The notes beneath the pieces were generated by a model. That model worked only from the letters and a program-made list of their open reading frames with translations, was not told the DNA's origin and searched no databases. Positions 1 to 11,521 of a stretch of DNA of 64,000 nucleotides are shown one piece after another. Within the stretch, counting starts at the first letter, position 1; each line of letters starts with the position of its first letter. This stretch comes from Stropharia rugosoannulata (taxonomy: Eukaryota; Basidiomycota; Agaricomycetes; Agaricales; Strophariaceae). The stretch lies in contig JANCIK010000005.1 in assembly GCA_028532985.1 (NCBI GenBank), positions 3,416,501-3,480,500 of the forward strand, in the 5' to 3' direction. The position numbers and the translations under genes were made by a program.

Positions 1-82
1 GTCCATACGTGCATACCTAGCCCTTCCAGCGCTATTGTTGGAGTTACAACGTAAAACCGATTTTTGAATAACTTGTTAATGG
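1..82 (+). repeat. Diverged dispersed repeat, copy 1 (cut by window edge)
   Basis: This stretch aligns by eye with 2710-2792: both begin gtccatac, share a core of the form ctattgt-c-gagtt/c-gcaacgtaaa, and end in a tttttga / attttga block. Identity is roughly three quarters by eye. The copy begins at the window edge, so its true length is unknown. No coding potential is seen. Confidence 0.55.
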
Positions 83-2709
83 GACTCTGGAAAACTTCTA
101 AATATTTGCACCTGAGATGGCGGGAACCATTGTTCTCTATGGTAAGCAGCAGGAGGCTACACTGGGTAGTAATGTGCCCTGACCCTGACGCATTGTATTT
201 CAGCGGCTTAGTGACCTCTGTCATCTGCTGTCCTCATCAAAGGATGGTTCATGCCGGTGTTTGCTAGCATGTCGAGCGACAGCGCAAGATATACCTCCAG
301 CTGACAATACGAGTAGGAGATACTCGTCGCCGTTGAAGTCGGCGTGCGTGCGGATTCCAGGGGTACAGGTGAGATTGCATTCCGACCGTCCGGACCCGGA
401 TGTACACAATACTACAGGCGTGCTGATGCATTCGTTTTTTTATCTCACAGCACCGCCCGTTGAGAAACTGGACACTCGCGTCGCCTTGCAGGATCATGCT
501 CCGTGGACCAGGGGAAGGGAGATACATACCTGAATGGCATGGATCGGGCGTTGAAGATGGCGCGGAAACAGGCATGAGCCATAACGTCTACGCCGTCAAT
601 GCCAGTTCGAGTGGCCAGACCTGGGGGACGCACCATGTATGTCAGACCGCCACCGTTGCGGACCTGTTACGCCGCCATTGTTCGCAGTTACCTATCTACG
701 TTCTGGACCCGGGATTTTCGCAGCCTCGCTCGCAGCTGCTGCGCGTCGCCTGCATGGTTAGTCATGACATTGGGTTCTGCTATTCCTTGAACAGAAGGGC
801 CAGTTCAAGGCAAGTGACTCGCCCATTCGGATCGGAATGGCATATGCTTACTATGAAAGCGCTTTACACTATGCCTGTGAACATGTTCCGGGCAGTGGCA
901 AGTGCGCACTAGAGTCCGTCATATGCTCTGACGTCGTCCTAAACATTTCTTGGGACGATACTCTGTGCAGGCGCCTGAGTCCTGAACGTTATTTCTCAGG
1001 GAGGTGCTACAAGACAAATTAGTACTATGATGGATAAAGAAGGAGGTCAAATCGCTGGAGACGATGACGAAGCCTGGTTGATGAGGCGAAGCCTAATGCA
1101 AGTTATGCTGCTACTGCCGCCTGTACCCTATCTGCACCCGCCGCGGTCGACAGCTGCAGCTGCACCTGGCGCTCCGCCTGGGATCAGTTCCTCTCCAGCC
1201 TCGTCCAGCCCGCGGTCGCCTTCTTGCAGGAGAGCTCGGAAATGTTCTCCAGAGTCAGCGGCGTGTTCAACGGTGTTTTGTCGCACTGACCTCTGTAAAC
1301 TTCTGGCTGTTGATCATTGCAGCATAGAACAGTGTCGCGCCGCAGGTCTTGAACAAATGAATCCAAGGAATATGACTAAATTATTGAAATTATGTGAGCG
1401 TTTGGTTTGCTTACCTTATTTTATCTTTTTGCGTACCATCACTCACGGCCACCTCCTCTTTATTTCGTCGCATCTTGCTGGTCTCCTCTCTACTTCGTTA
1501 TCCTCACTACTATGTTCAAAATCTACATACTGAAAGGATACTATAACCAAATTGAAGGCAACAAAGAAGATCTCAAGCAGCTTATGAAGAATTCGATGCG
1601 CGCTCTAAGGATCATGGGAGAAATCAAGATTACCCGGGGGTTCGTTATCATAACGTGCGTTTCACTGACTAGTATGAACTTCCCAGCGCATTTCTAACTC
1701 GGAAGGAGTAGCCATCCATACCATAACCACCACAGGCATTGGACGGCCCGTGTCTTCAAAAGTGGTAGACGCGGCAAATACATCGGCGGTATACACGTCT
1801 ATCAGCACCATCGTTCAAGCAGGTCGACCGAGGCGCCCTCTTTCCAGAGAAGTTGCATGGACGCGGCGGGAGTACTTGGCGAGGCACGACCGTGGATAAT
1901 CGATGCCGGGCTTAGTCCGCGCTCTCTGGTGAGTTCATTGGGATAGCCTCTTGTAGTACGCTTGTAAATACTAATTGTTCGGAATCCTTAATCGAAGAAA
2001 TCGTTAGGGGAACTTGAGGGAAATGGCGGTGGCATTCCGTTGTAGATATACACATCCGAATTTGTCTGCTTTTTGTCGATTGTTTGGAATGCATCATCCG
2101 ATACTTAGTACTAGCACTGAATCTTCACACCCGGAAAAAAGAATTGATCAGCACCTACAAAGTCCATCGTTTGTGTCTTTACTGTTTTTAGCCTATTGTA
2201 CTGATCTTGAATTTATTTCCAACACGCTGATTAAATATTAAATGCTGATCAACTTGATCCGTTGTGCCGGATATATCACAACGAAGTAGTACAATCCTGC
2301 ACTTACAAACTAGTAAGGTATGACAGCCAATCAACTCGAGGCTGAGATTATATATACATATCATCCATGCGTTATCATATAATATTGCTTTCTTCGAACA
2401 GATAGTTGTCAGTGCAGTATAACCAGCTACAATATTTTTGCTGAGAATGTAGAAGTAGAACCAGCCATGCCACACCATACCGCGGCCTGTTGCTTCAACA
2501 GGCGGGTATCAGTGGGTTGCAGAAGAGCTAGAATACTTACATCTAGAGCATAAATGTAGGCCAGTCATATGCACTAATGCGATTGTATGTGATATTGAGA
2601 CTAAATCCTAAGCTTATGGACAGCAGACGTTACTCTCATAACTCAATGAAATCAAAGATCAGGTATATTGCTTATGCGAAACCTTCTTCTATCCTGTAAT
2701 ATTCCACCG

Positions 2710-2792
2710 GTCCATACATGTATACATAGCCCTGCGAGCTCTATTGTCCGAGCTGCAACGTAAATCCAGATTTTGAACAATTTACTGATGCA
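2710..2792 (+). repeat. Diverged dispersed repeat, copy 2
   Basis: This is the best internal copy of the repeat at the window start, with the same order of blocks (gtccatac, tagccc, ctattgtc, gcaacgtaaa, ttttgaa, ttactgatg). It is followed by AT-rich sequence without terminal inverted repeats that I can see. Confidence 0.55.
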
Positions 2793-3063
2793 TATAATCA
2801 TAATAAAGGAATATAAGACTGGCAATATTGGCGCCTCAATACAAGCACATAAGACATTTATAGACGTTTATAACGTCTGCTAGCTTTGTTAGCTCGATGC
2901 TAAGACTCTAAAACAACGACACTTCCAATTTACGGCCCAAAAGTTCTGATATTTCTATAACATTGACCCTACAAAATTTCTACATACATATGTGATTACG
3001 TATATTTGGTATAAACATTGTACTTCGCAGTCGATGTGAATGAAGCTCACAACGTAAATAATC

Positions 3064-3144
3064 CTGTGTATGCACGCGTAAAGCCGCCGCTTCAATTGTC
3101 GGAGTTGAAAGACATAAACAAACTCTCAAGTTTTTACTGATGTG
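3064..3144 (+). repeat. Diverged dispersed repeat, copy 3 (weak)
   Basis: This is a weaker match to copies 1 and 2. It keeps the attgtcggagttg core and the ttttactgatg end, in the same order and at similar spacing. It lies about 350 bp from copy 2. Confidence 0.4.
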
Positions 3145-3758
3145 TAATAAAGTGCCCGAAGTATCCGGAGCCGGTGTCCAGGAACACGGCGCAAGTTTCC
3201 AAAGCTTGGGCAGCTGAGCTGACCTCTCTCTGTATTTCTAACATTACATTATAGATATCCACTCGTGGCGGGTCGATCGAGAGTTTGATGAAATCAATAA
3301 CGTATGTATGATTATTAGCTTTGATCCCGATATCTCTGTTAGCTTGGTACTTCCGGATGAACTACTACTACGACGGAGAATAATGTCCTGAGTTACAGTG
3401 TGCAATATCCGGAGAATGGGTTAAAATTTCTGGGTGACGAGGAGTTGAAATATGTTAAGCCCATTGAAATATTGTAAACCAGTTTTATACAGCGTATACG
3501 ATAATGTAATGTTATGTAGAACTTGATCTTGCTCACTTGTCCCGGTTCTAGAAAACGGGTAATAATCATCATGCATCATGTTCATATTTAACGCATGAGG
3601 TACAACAGCCTGTGGACCAAAAATAGAACTAGATACACACATGTTGCACAATGATCAAGGTGCATGGTGACCAAGCCTGTCAGATAAGATACCCAGATTT
3701 ATGAACAATTGGTGGGATCCCAGTCAGTATTGAGGTCTATGAGTACGTGTGCGATTGT

Positions 3759-5027
3759 TTAAAAAAACTCCTTGGCAAAATAGGCGCGATGACTAGTACC
3801 TTCGTCCAGGCTGTCTAGTTTTGACATATCTTCTGAATTGATTTCGAAGTCGAAAATCTTGGTGTTCTCAAAAATTCTGTCTTTAGATGCCGACTTGGGG
3901 AGTGGCACGTATCCCTGTAGAGATTTGTTTGAACCAGAATACAGTATACTCCGGACTCGCCGCATCAAAGCTATACCTTTTGAATGGAATAACGCAACAG
4001 CACTTGAGCAGGCTCTTTACTGTACTTCTCACTCATAGAAGTTAAACATGGATGTTTGAATCGATAACCCCGAGCAAGCGGTGCCCATGCCTTGAATGAC
4101 GCAATGAAATTGTTAGTACTGTGTCCTCTGAAACAGCGGATATAGCCGATAAGCTTTACCTCGAGGACCATGCCGTTTTGCCTGGAGTATTCGACGATCT
4201 CTTGCCGGGTTCTAAAAGGATGCAGATCTATCTTTGAAGGAAATTGGTCCGGTCGTTCTCGTTTATGAGGTTTGCTGATAGCTCACCTGGTGGACAGCGG
4301 GTACAGAAAGGCCCATTTCTAGGATGTCTTTGATATGACGAATACCAAACGTGCTAATCCCGATGCTCTTCAAAAGCCCACCGGATTCGGTCTGAAAATC
4401 GCATATCGCTCGCCAGCTCTCCCTGCGAGCGGAAGACCCGCCTAATGGTCCGTGAATCAAGTATAGATCAATATAGCGCAGTCCACATTGATCAAGTGAA
4501 CGCTGGATAGCTTTTTTGACATTGGAGTAGCCGTTATTCAATTTGAGCTTGGTTGTAAAAAAGATTTCGTTTCTTGAAGTTCCGGTCCGTAGGCAGAAGT
4601 CGAGAATGGCCTGTCCAACCTCCCGCTCGTTGTCATACCATGCTGCAGAGTCCTGGAAATAATAGAACGCAATAGATGAGAAGGCAGATCGACACTATCT
4701 CATGATACACCGCAGTGTGGCGACTAACGATGTGCCTGTACCCAGCCTGATGTTGTTCATTGATTATCTTACTGATAAAACAAGCTTTCGGGAACAGTTG
4801 CTTACCTCCAATGCAGCAAGGACCCCCTCGTATGCCGCATTGCCTTCCAGTTCATATGTGCCTATCACAGTTCTTAGTTTTTACTTCATCCTTTTAAATT
4901 TTCGATGCTAAAGTATGAAATTGGACCTACCATACCCTAATATGGGCATTTCATGTCCATCTCGAAGCTGTAACAGTAGATGTACTCGTATTAACGATCA
5001 TTTGCCATCTCAAACTTGAAGGTGCAT
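3759..5027 (-). CDS. Aldo/keto reductase, 276 aa, 8 exons
   Basis: NADPH-dependent carbonyl reductase of the AKR superfamily. Exons on the minus strand: 5027-5016, 4967-4931, 4861-4806, 4746-4729, 4652-4287, 4231-4160, 4090-3977 and 3914-3759, together 831 nt. The joined protein carries the family hallmarks in order: [18 protein letters not shown], the active-site Asp and Tyr in [14 protein letters not shown], the active-site Lys in FFTTKL, the active-site His in YLIHGP, the strand motif QIDLHPF, and the coenzyme-binding PLPKSAS...IFEN near the C-terminus. The full catalytic tetrad is therefore present. Exon 1 (12 nt, MHLQ) is the least certain; it was chosen because it restores phase with the acceptor at 4968. 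Exon 4 is an 18-nt microexon encoding AGYRHI, without which the motif before the active-site Asp is lost. The substrate cannot be told from sequence. Confidence 0.88.
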
Positions 5028-8000
5028 GGGATAGTGCGCCCAAGTTACGCCCCACAACGCACGCCGCTAACACGAAGGAACTTTCATAAGGGACGAAAGA
5101 GTTTTTGACTCGCCTTTACTTTACTGTGTATGGTCACAGAATCCATTGTGATGATAAGATTGGCCGTAGATGCAGCGAGTAGGATTGTAGGAGTTTCGTT
5201 CAAGACGCTTGTGCCAGCATTTGTGCTGGATACCGATCGCGCACGTCATTGGAGTGCTATAAAAGGATACTTTGTTCTCGCTAGTCGGCCAGAGCACACT
5301 GCGCATATCCTTGCACCAGGTACTCGGGTCGCTGCATTTTAAGGTCGGGAGATTCAAAAGATTCATGCATGGACACTCCGAGATTCAACTATTCGCAGCC
5401 CTGCTTGCAAGTTACCAACTTTACCATTATGCCAGCCTCTAGTAATACCAAGCTTCGATTCAACTTTATTCATCATGTAGCGTATTGAAGTGGAAGGTGT
5501 ACTATACATCATTATTATCCAACTTCTATCCAGAAGTGCCTAACATCCACAGGGCAAATGAAAAAGGAATCAGATTCACGTTGACCCTGCATGTTCGGAG
5601 AGATCGCGGGGATTATGGTACACATCAATGGCCGTTAGTACATTATGTCATAGCCATGTCCCAGGTCTATTGAAAGAATGTAGAGCATCGCTCTGGGCTT
5701 GAGCATCCTCACAGTTTCTGCTCTCTCCATATTATTCAGTTCACGATGTTGTCCGTATTATTACAGCCGCTGCGGTGTTACAACTGAGATGTACATGAGA
5801 CATGAAAGTATACAGAGGGTTAACGGTATAGCCGTTACAGGCTCCCGGGTATTGCTTTCTCAGCGACTGAGCCGAAATAATGGGTTTTCTGTAAGCAAAA
5901 AAAGATACAAATCTTCCATTAGGAGGTGTCTTCAAATACAAGCTCGTTTACCTAAGGGCATGTCGAAAGAGAAGGGGAGCTGATCAGAAGCTTCTGGGCT
6001 GTCTTCAATAATAGGTTTTGAAGCATGTAAATGATTGAACACTTGAACTTAAGCGCTTGAGCGCGATTTGCTTAGTATATAATCTGTTTACAAAAAACAT
6101 CAAGGACTATATCGCACCAAGTCCCGAACTTTAATGCGTCAGTCCTTTGCAGTGGCAGGTGTATGCTATTGTTACTAATAAGAAACTGACAAAGAAATGA
6201 GTCTTTGTTTCGCGGAAAACCAAACAGTGGCCACTTCAGTAATCCAGGATTCATCTCGTGTAGTCGGCCATGTCACACATCTTTCTCCCATGCCTGTGGC
6301 AAGTCTTCCAGGGACTCGGTTGGAGCTGGATAGACCTAAGCATTGAGTCACCGGTAAGACTGAACACATAGTATGTTTGTCCATGTCCACGTTACAGACC
6401 TCGAGGTGCAAGTAAGGTAGAAAATAGCGACCGAACAAATTCAGCCATTGAATAGAAGGAGTAAACAATGTATCATGAGTGCAGGTAGTACCCACGTCGT
6501 GTATGAGTCTTTCCCTCCCAGGTCTACTATTATTAATAGCCCATTAATCATCTGACATGAGGTCGAGCAAACAGCCGACTCAGCGCCGCAGTATTCAAAC
6601 ATTCTAGATCTACCAGATGTCCAAAAATACTTCATCTTTATGGGACGCCTGTGCATTGCGTGTTTTGCGCGTTATTCGTATCTCATTCTGACGTGTCGTG
6701 TCTTATCGCGCTCTCAGGACAAGAACATGACCTTCTGGTTCTGTCGACTACGAGGCTGTGTGGAATCTGTTGAGACACCTATAAAAAGGTGCGCCTTTCT
6801 AGGAGCCGGAATGACCTAGGGCCGGGACAAGACAGTGCCTTACACTGCCCAAAAGCTAGTGATGAGGCAAAAGACGAGCATAGGAGAAGCCTATTTGGTT
6901 TGCCATAATACAAGTGGCACTGTAAGCTATAGGCTACAGTAGACTTTACAAGGCTATGTGTCATTTCGATTGGGTAGGTCCAGGGTAATTAATACACACG
7001 ATACGTTGATGAATAAACGAGTTCCGGTAACTCAATTCGGTGCATGAACGTTTGCACGTTTGAACACTTTTGACTTTTATAAATGCGATGGCCCGGTCGC
7101 TGTAATGGGGTCTCCTTTCCTTAGAGAGTTTCGAGTGACTGTATTGCAAAGGTCTTATGACGCTTTATGTTTAGTACTCTTCACAATCTCACAATGTCAC
7201 AAACTTGAATTGGACAAAGCTCGCGCTGTGAAATAGTAGCCAGATATCGCTTCTTTGATGATTCATGCCCTGATCTTATAGAAATCACTCGAGATGTAGA
7301 AGAAATTTTCAGTAGGAAGCTATATACTTCTCAGTTAAGCTGATGCTCACTAACACCGGTTAATCCTAAAGGCAAATTTTATTTTCACATAGTCGTTGAT
7401 CAAGAATACTGGTATTGATTGACTCCGAACAGAAGGTTTTAACATCCTCCTTTCCCCGGCATTTACCCCTGACAGTGAGGGAGGCTTTCTTCCATATCTG
7501 GACAGTTTTCGTGTACATCTCCGGCTATGAGTCGGGATTCAATAACCAATGAATCAACCAGTTAAAGGACTATTTGAAACCGTAGTATGATTGTGGAACA
7601 TTTAAATTTAAAACCTTATTTCGTGCGTGCGACTGCATTATCATATCACCCCTGTTCCTAAATTATGTGAGAGATAGTCTCCAGTAGCACAATAAGCTAC
7701 TTAGTTCAGGACTGCCTACTTGGGAGTATTTTCAAGCTAAATTCGGGGCACCGGCGAGCTCTTTTGACATGCAAAAGTAGCCTTTGGTTGCATTCAGCAA
7801 TCACCAGTACATATTCATCTAAATTATATATTCTGCAATAATACCTATGCACCTAAGCTTTGCGAAGACGAAGTTCCGTTTTGGTCAAGTTGTCAAAGGT
7901 TCCGTTGAGGTAACCAACAGGTAACACAAAGACAAACAAACGGATTCGGCGTTGCGATTGCCATACGCAATTACGTAATTGACATAGCCACAATGGCTTG

Positions 8001-8070
8001 CTTGGACAACTTGGCCCTCTTCAACGCCGGGTCTTCTTGACATCAACATCTGCATAAGTAGCGCAGCGGC
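5028..8070. other. Intergenic, no gene recognised
   Basis: About 3 kb of mixed, mostly AT-rich sequence. The longest ORFs (about 70-106 codons, for example near 6175-6495 on the minus strand) have no recognisable motif, no consistent splice structure and several non-ATG starts. Part of the last 200 bases is presumably the promoter and 5' leader of the HSBP1-like gene. Confidence 0.5.
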
Positions 8071-8537
8071 ATGCCTTCCCCTCCATCAGCCCAACCCTTA
8101 AAGGTCCCTGCAACGCCATCCAAATCCACAGATAACGACAAGGATAGGACGCCTGTTGCCACCAAACAACAGGCGTCTTCAAAACAGGGAACAGCTGCAG
8201 TTAATGACATCTCAAGTCCCCATGAACTTACTGCATTTGTACGTCTGAAACTCCTTTTTATCGTTCTTATACCTGACAGGAGACAGGTAGAAACGCTTTT
8301 GGAACAATTAGATACAAAATTTGATGACATGTCGAGTCAGATCCTTGAGCGCAGTACGTCGTCGATAAGATCTGGCTCCGCTAAATAATCATGAGTAATT
8401 TAGTGAATCAGATGTCTACAAGAGTAGATGCTTTAGAGGCCTCAATACAAGACATTATCAATGGTGATATCAGTGTTCCACAGTCGCCTTCTCCGGGAAC
8501 TCCAGGTGCCATTAGAAGAAGCGAAAGTGGCCTTTGA
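8071..8537 (+). CDS. Heat shock factor-binding protein 1-like, 122 aa, 3 exons
   Basis: Small coiled-coil protein of the HSBP1 family. In animals and plants these proteins bind trimeric heat-shock factor and dampen its activity. Exons 8071-8238, 8287-8353 and 8404-8537 total 369 nt. The conserved core is split over all three exons: HELTAF, then VETLLEQLDTKFDDMSSQIL, then ERMNQMSTRVDALEASIQDI. The heptad spacing of Leu, Met and Ile is clear through residues 53-100. The family is usually about 75-85 residues. This one has a Ser/Pro/Lys-rich N-terminal extension of about 50 residues and a short Ser/Pro tail. The start is the only ATG in frame before the core. Intron 2 splits the Met codon of MNQMS (A then TG). 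Confidence 0.9.
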
Positions 8538-9251
8538 CCATACTCAGCCTCCACATCTACTATGTTGAGTATGTGTTTTTTTCTCAGAAACAACGCCCAT
8601 TTATAAAGTGCGATAGATAACTATTCGGATATCACCCAATGAAATCCTTTCTTCTTACTGTTGGAAGGGCAAAGGTGCTGTAATCTACTTCAATGCCTTT
8701 CAGGAGTCGCGTTGGCCCTCTGTCTTATTGCGACTTCAATTCGGTAGTTTTATGGCTGTACCAAAACCGATCAATGGCCATGGTGTCTCAAGTGGTCCCC
8801 CAAGACTGTTGAACCCGCTGTTACAGTCGATGATTCTCGTACAGGATTGAGATTTCGATACATAAACTTTTTTACTCAAGAGTCAATACCTGATATCGAT
8901 TAGTAGTATACAAGTAGTATACCTTTTGTATCTCCGTACCGAAGAGAGGAGCCTAGTTCAGTATATTCCTCTCAGAAGTTGCGTTTGATGAATAAAGTTC
9001 ATTCTTAGGTATGATAGTACTTTAAACGTCCATTAAACTTGAAGAATACGCAAGGATTAAGGTTGTTGAACCATTGGCGTTGCAAGCAGCGACAAATTAG
9101 TGCTGACGTTTCTGTTCTCACCTTTGAGCTTCAACTACCACCACCGTCTCTCCTGATTCTCAACATTCTGCCCATTTTGTTCTTAAACTTCTCATGATAA
9201 TGCTCTAATATTCGCATTGTAATCTGTACCTTAACGACTCAAACACTGGAT
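8538..9251. other. Intergenic, no gene recognised
   Basis: This stretch lies between two genes on the plus strand. It should hold the 3' end of the HSBP1-like transcript and the promoter of the gene starting at 9252. No clear TATA motif or ORF stands out. Confidence 0.5.
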
Positions 9252-10653
9252 ATGAACACCCCCGCATTCGCTTCACGTTTTCATGCTATTATCACGGCCA
9301 AATCGATAGACGGGGCGGGTCCGCCGGTGATTGCAGCTGTACCTGCTCCTGTGCCTCATCCACACAATCAATGGGGTGTGCGATCCCACTATAACTACAA
9401 GAAACGGCGGAGAGATTCCAATGCAGAAGCTGGTCCCAGTACTCCGACCAAGGCCGTCAGGCGTGCATCGGACGATGAAGGTACTTCAACCAAGGAGGTG
9501 AGCCTATTCCCATGCACATGAAATCTGTCGTGCTTATTTCACCAGCCTACGAAATCGTACCGGGACCGCGATGATCTCATGAAGGCTATGCGGGAGCATT
9601 TTCGACAAGGGCCAGACGTCAGCTTCCATGGGGTCTACGAAACACAAGAGACGGGAATGACACATAAGCAAGCCATACAAAGCGTCGCACATGAGATATG
9701 GAAGACTACTGGCTACCGGTTTACGTGCGTCTAAGCTTCTTTTATGTCCACCTGCCCTTCTCATAGGACCTCCGTCGTGCAGAGTTAAGGATCACCCGCA
9801 GTTCACAAATGGCCATAAAACGCGTTTCTGGTGCTCGCAAGATGATGCACATCGGTCGAAGTCGTCCCGGACGGCGCGGAAGGCGCAGGGTGATTGCTAT
9901 AAGCCGCGCGTCACCAGCGCTGGGGAGGTCATGGCGAAGGCGAGATACCCATGCAGAAGTCGCCTGCTGATATCCTCGCGCGACTCGGCCAGCCGCGGGA
10001 CACGGTCGATAACTGTTCGAATGCATCACCACGTATCTCACGAACCATATGTAGACGCCAATCTGCCCCCGGAAGTGGTACAGCGTTTGTGGGAGACATT
10101 CGGGTGGTTAACTGAGGACGCGTCTTTGATGCAGAACCCAGAAACGAGCGGGGAAGCAGGGCAGAAGCAACCATCCATGCCGGACATTACTATGGAGGAT
10201 GAGGTTTCGTCAGATGTCGATGCGGAAGCAGCGTCTATGGACAACGGTTACGGTCTTATGGACAACGATGTGCCCCAGCAACATCCCGAGCATCCACAAC
10301 CCTTCGTGATCGCCAATCACGCTGTTATGCCCCAACTACCAGCGGTGAGCCTGGACTACCGCGCGCGGATGCAGGCCCACATAAAAAATCTTCGTGAATT
10401 TGCCGACGGTCTCGAATACCAGCTGCAGTTTGGGGATTACCGCATGCTGGAAATGCTAGAACGCGAGGGAGGGTCGTTCCTGGAGCTCGTTCGGGACTGT
10501 CTGCAAAAAGAAGGTCGATTAGTGCCGATTGAACCGCTGCCGATACCTGGGCCTAGCCACAGTCACTGTGAAATTTCTGCCATTGGATCTATGAGCACAA
10601 ACCGCACTTATGAAGGGAACCCGGGGATCAATCCCAGAGCGTTAGATTGCTGA
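9252..10653 (+). CDS. Conserved Agaricomycete protein with Cys/His-rich domain, 431 aa
   Basis: Exons 9252-9497, 9546-9724 and 9783-10653 total 1296 nt. The second junction was placed at the acceptor after 9782, because the earlier AG at 9769 would put a stop in frame. Residues 1-85 are basic and disordered, with a KKRRR run that could be a nuclear signal. Residues about 85-275 carry a domain I recall as common in mushroom genomes: DHPQFTNGHKTRFWCSQDDA, then YPCRSRL, then HHHVSHEPYVD. The order Cys, Cys, His-His resembles FAR1/WRKY-GCM1-type zinc fingers of transposase origin, but this is only a resemblance. The C-terminal part is acidic and then helical (SLDYRARMQAHIKNLREFAD). Function unknown; a nuclear role is an inference. 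Confidence 0.78.
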
Positions 10654-11521
10654 TGTCTCAAAGCCACGTACGGCATCGAGCTGGGCGTAGTTCAGTCACC
10701 TACTCCAGGATCCGGAGGATTCAGCCTTCTCGACGGGAAGGATCACGATTTTCGGGCTATTATCACGCTCTTTTTCCATTTGTGTAAGTCCCCGTCTACT
10801 TTTGATCCAGGAGAAATGTGAGACTGATGTGCTGTCCAGATATCTGCTTCTATCTTTTGCCTGTATCATGACCTGTTCGCGCGATAATGGTATTCATGAC
10901 TGTTGTACATGCAGTATATCAATGTATTATCTGGTGCTGCATGGCCTATAGTGAGCGACCTCTTGGAGTCTCGGACAGCACCGCGATTTGGTGAGCGTCA
11001 GTAGTACACAGTGGCGTTGACTGTTCCCAGGAAACCTTAATCTTTGGCACCCTCTTTCTTCCCGTCACACAGATCACCCCAAAATGTCAGCTGCTGTGGA
11101 AACTTTCAACCTTGCATGATATTTTGCATGTCCAACGTGGAGCCTGAAATACGCGGTCTCGCGCGCCCTGCTCTAGTATCGGGCCTTGGCAGGACCTCAT
11201 GGCAAAAGACAGAAATCACCCTAAATCACCATTACCTTGAGAAAAGGGGACGGGTAAGGATCAAAAGGAATGTCATTTGGGGAAGGAACGTTTTGGCAGG
11301 GGGTACTGCCTTTGAACATTGACGGGGTATCTATCTATTTAGCTACAGAGAACGAATACATAAAAGTTAAACAGATAAGGAATGCGGTGCAAAACGAGTG
11401 AGTTTCAAATTTCAAGGTTAAAAGCAAATCATACAGGTTGCGCTCTGCCGTCCCAAGCGCGTTTATGTCGGTAATCAAACGTCTTGATGCTTGGTTTCTA
11501 CCTCAGTGCTGACACTGATTA
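10654..11521. other. Intergenic, no gene recognised
   Basis: Lies between the 3' ends of two convergent genes. The ORF at 11044-11322 has no recognised motif and I treat it as chance. Confidence 0.5.

Larger units (their letters stand above)
1..3758. other. Gene-poor region with diverged repeats, no supported gene
   Basis: No reading frame here matches a family I recognise. The ORFs around 64-1700 are short, change frame often and cannot be joined into one protein, although some splice-like signals occur near 150-370. This could be a decayed gene or non-coding DNA. The region is AT-rich after about 1.9 kb and holds three copies of a diverged repeat, listed separately. The stretch 3145-3758 lies downstream of the aldo/keto reductase and shows nothing further. 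Confidence 0.5.
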
